Positions 48,305 through 48,333 of a stretch of 48,333 bases of DNA are shown here, piece by piece. Every line of letters begins with the position of its first letter. The stretch's first letter is position 1. The notes beneath the pieces were generated by a model, which had not been told where the DNA came from, did no database searches, and was given only the letters and a program-made list of their open reading frames with translations. The stretch is taken from positions 1-48,333 of the forward strand of contig JAKEIC010000068.1 of NCBI GenBank assembly GCA_022614695.1. The letters are read 5' to 3'. The position numbers and the translations under genes were made by a program. Source of the DNA: Planctomycetales bacterium. Lineage in GTDB: Bacteria; Planctomycetota; JAKEIC01.

Positions 48305-48332
48305 ACTGTAGCGCCGCCCGCCCCCGAGTCAA
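48305..48332 (-). promoter_or_regulatory. Promoter of the large outer-membrane protein gene
   Basis: On the minus strand TTGACT (48327-48332) is followed after 16 bases by TACAGT (48305-48310). The start should be near 48298 at the foot of the first leader hairpin. Confidence 0.6.
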
Positions 48333-48333
48333 C

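Noticed and set aside
1..48333. CRISPR arrays, insertion sequences, prophage or toxin-antitoxin genes
   Set aside because: No regularly spaced direct repeats, transposase, integrase, phage structural or toxin-antitoxin motifs were seen in either strand.

Overview
The window is very GC-rich by eye and tightly packed. It comes from a bacterium with an outer membrane: it has BamA, a second large predicted outer-membrane barrel, several lipoproteins and a surface-polysaccharide gene cluster. It also has peptidoglycan (MurA, a MraY/WecA-type enzyme), the non-mevalonate isoprenoid pathway (IspF) and RNase Y. Gene order (rpmE-prfA-prmC...murA; rny-TIGR00282-xseA-xseB-prenyl synthase), the S16 sequence style and the delta-60 proteins suggest an uncultured high-GC lineage such as Planctomycetota, Acidobacteriota or Myxococcota. 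I lean weakly to Planctomycetota and cannot settle this without a search. Almost all genes lie on the minus strand; only the polymerase/GT-C pair (20613-23866) and two STAS genes are on the plus strand.

Layout, left to right. 1-1227: a secreted zinc-ribbon protein. 1288-8090: YebC-type regulator, TPR protein, HisG, an endonuclease III-like protein that lacks its catalytic residues, ribosomal protein S16, Ffh and MurA. 8091-8302: a spacer with a nested inverted repeat. 8303-12732: an unusual four-gene cassette of two seven-repeat delta-60 lipoproteins, a predicted barrel and a small lipoprotein. 12928-15254: prmC, prfA, rpmE; prmC carries an in-frame REP-like palindrome. 15300-17040: small envelope proteins (tandem DUF192, zinc-knuckle lipoprotein). 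17073-31310: envelope-glycan region with a WecA/MraY-like transferase, GT4, GT2 and GT-C glycosyltransferases, a Wzy/WaaL-like polymerase and an AsnB-type amidotransferase, plus a DUF58/BatA-like pair. 31307-36164: prenyl synthase, XseB, XseA, TIGR00282 phosphoesterase and RNase Y, preceded by a closed-stem RNA candidate. 36624-44599: BamA, two STAS proteins, HisI, RecG, CysS, IspF. 44634-48202: a secreted esterase-PDZ protein and a large outer-membrane protein with a structured leader.

Genes are coupled mainly by 4-base stop/start overlaps (ATGA, GTGA, TTGA), so most blocks are probably operons. The -10 boxes that I can recognise resemble TAGAAT or TACACT. At eight starts the box ends only 8-10 nt before the start codon with a C-rich spacer and no Shine-Dalgarno sequence, which implies leaderless mRNAs.

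The main candidates for something new are: a repeat found downstream of two outer-membrane protein genes, with a hairpin kept by different bases in each copy; the 238-nt closed-stem RNA candidate upstream of rny; the nested-stem element at 8188-8256; the delta-60 propeller/barrel cassette; the non-catalytic endonuclease III homologue; and the leaderless promoter pattern.
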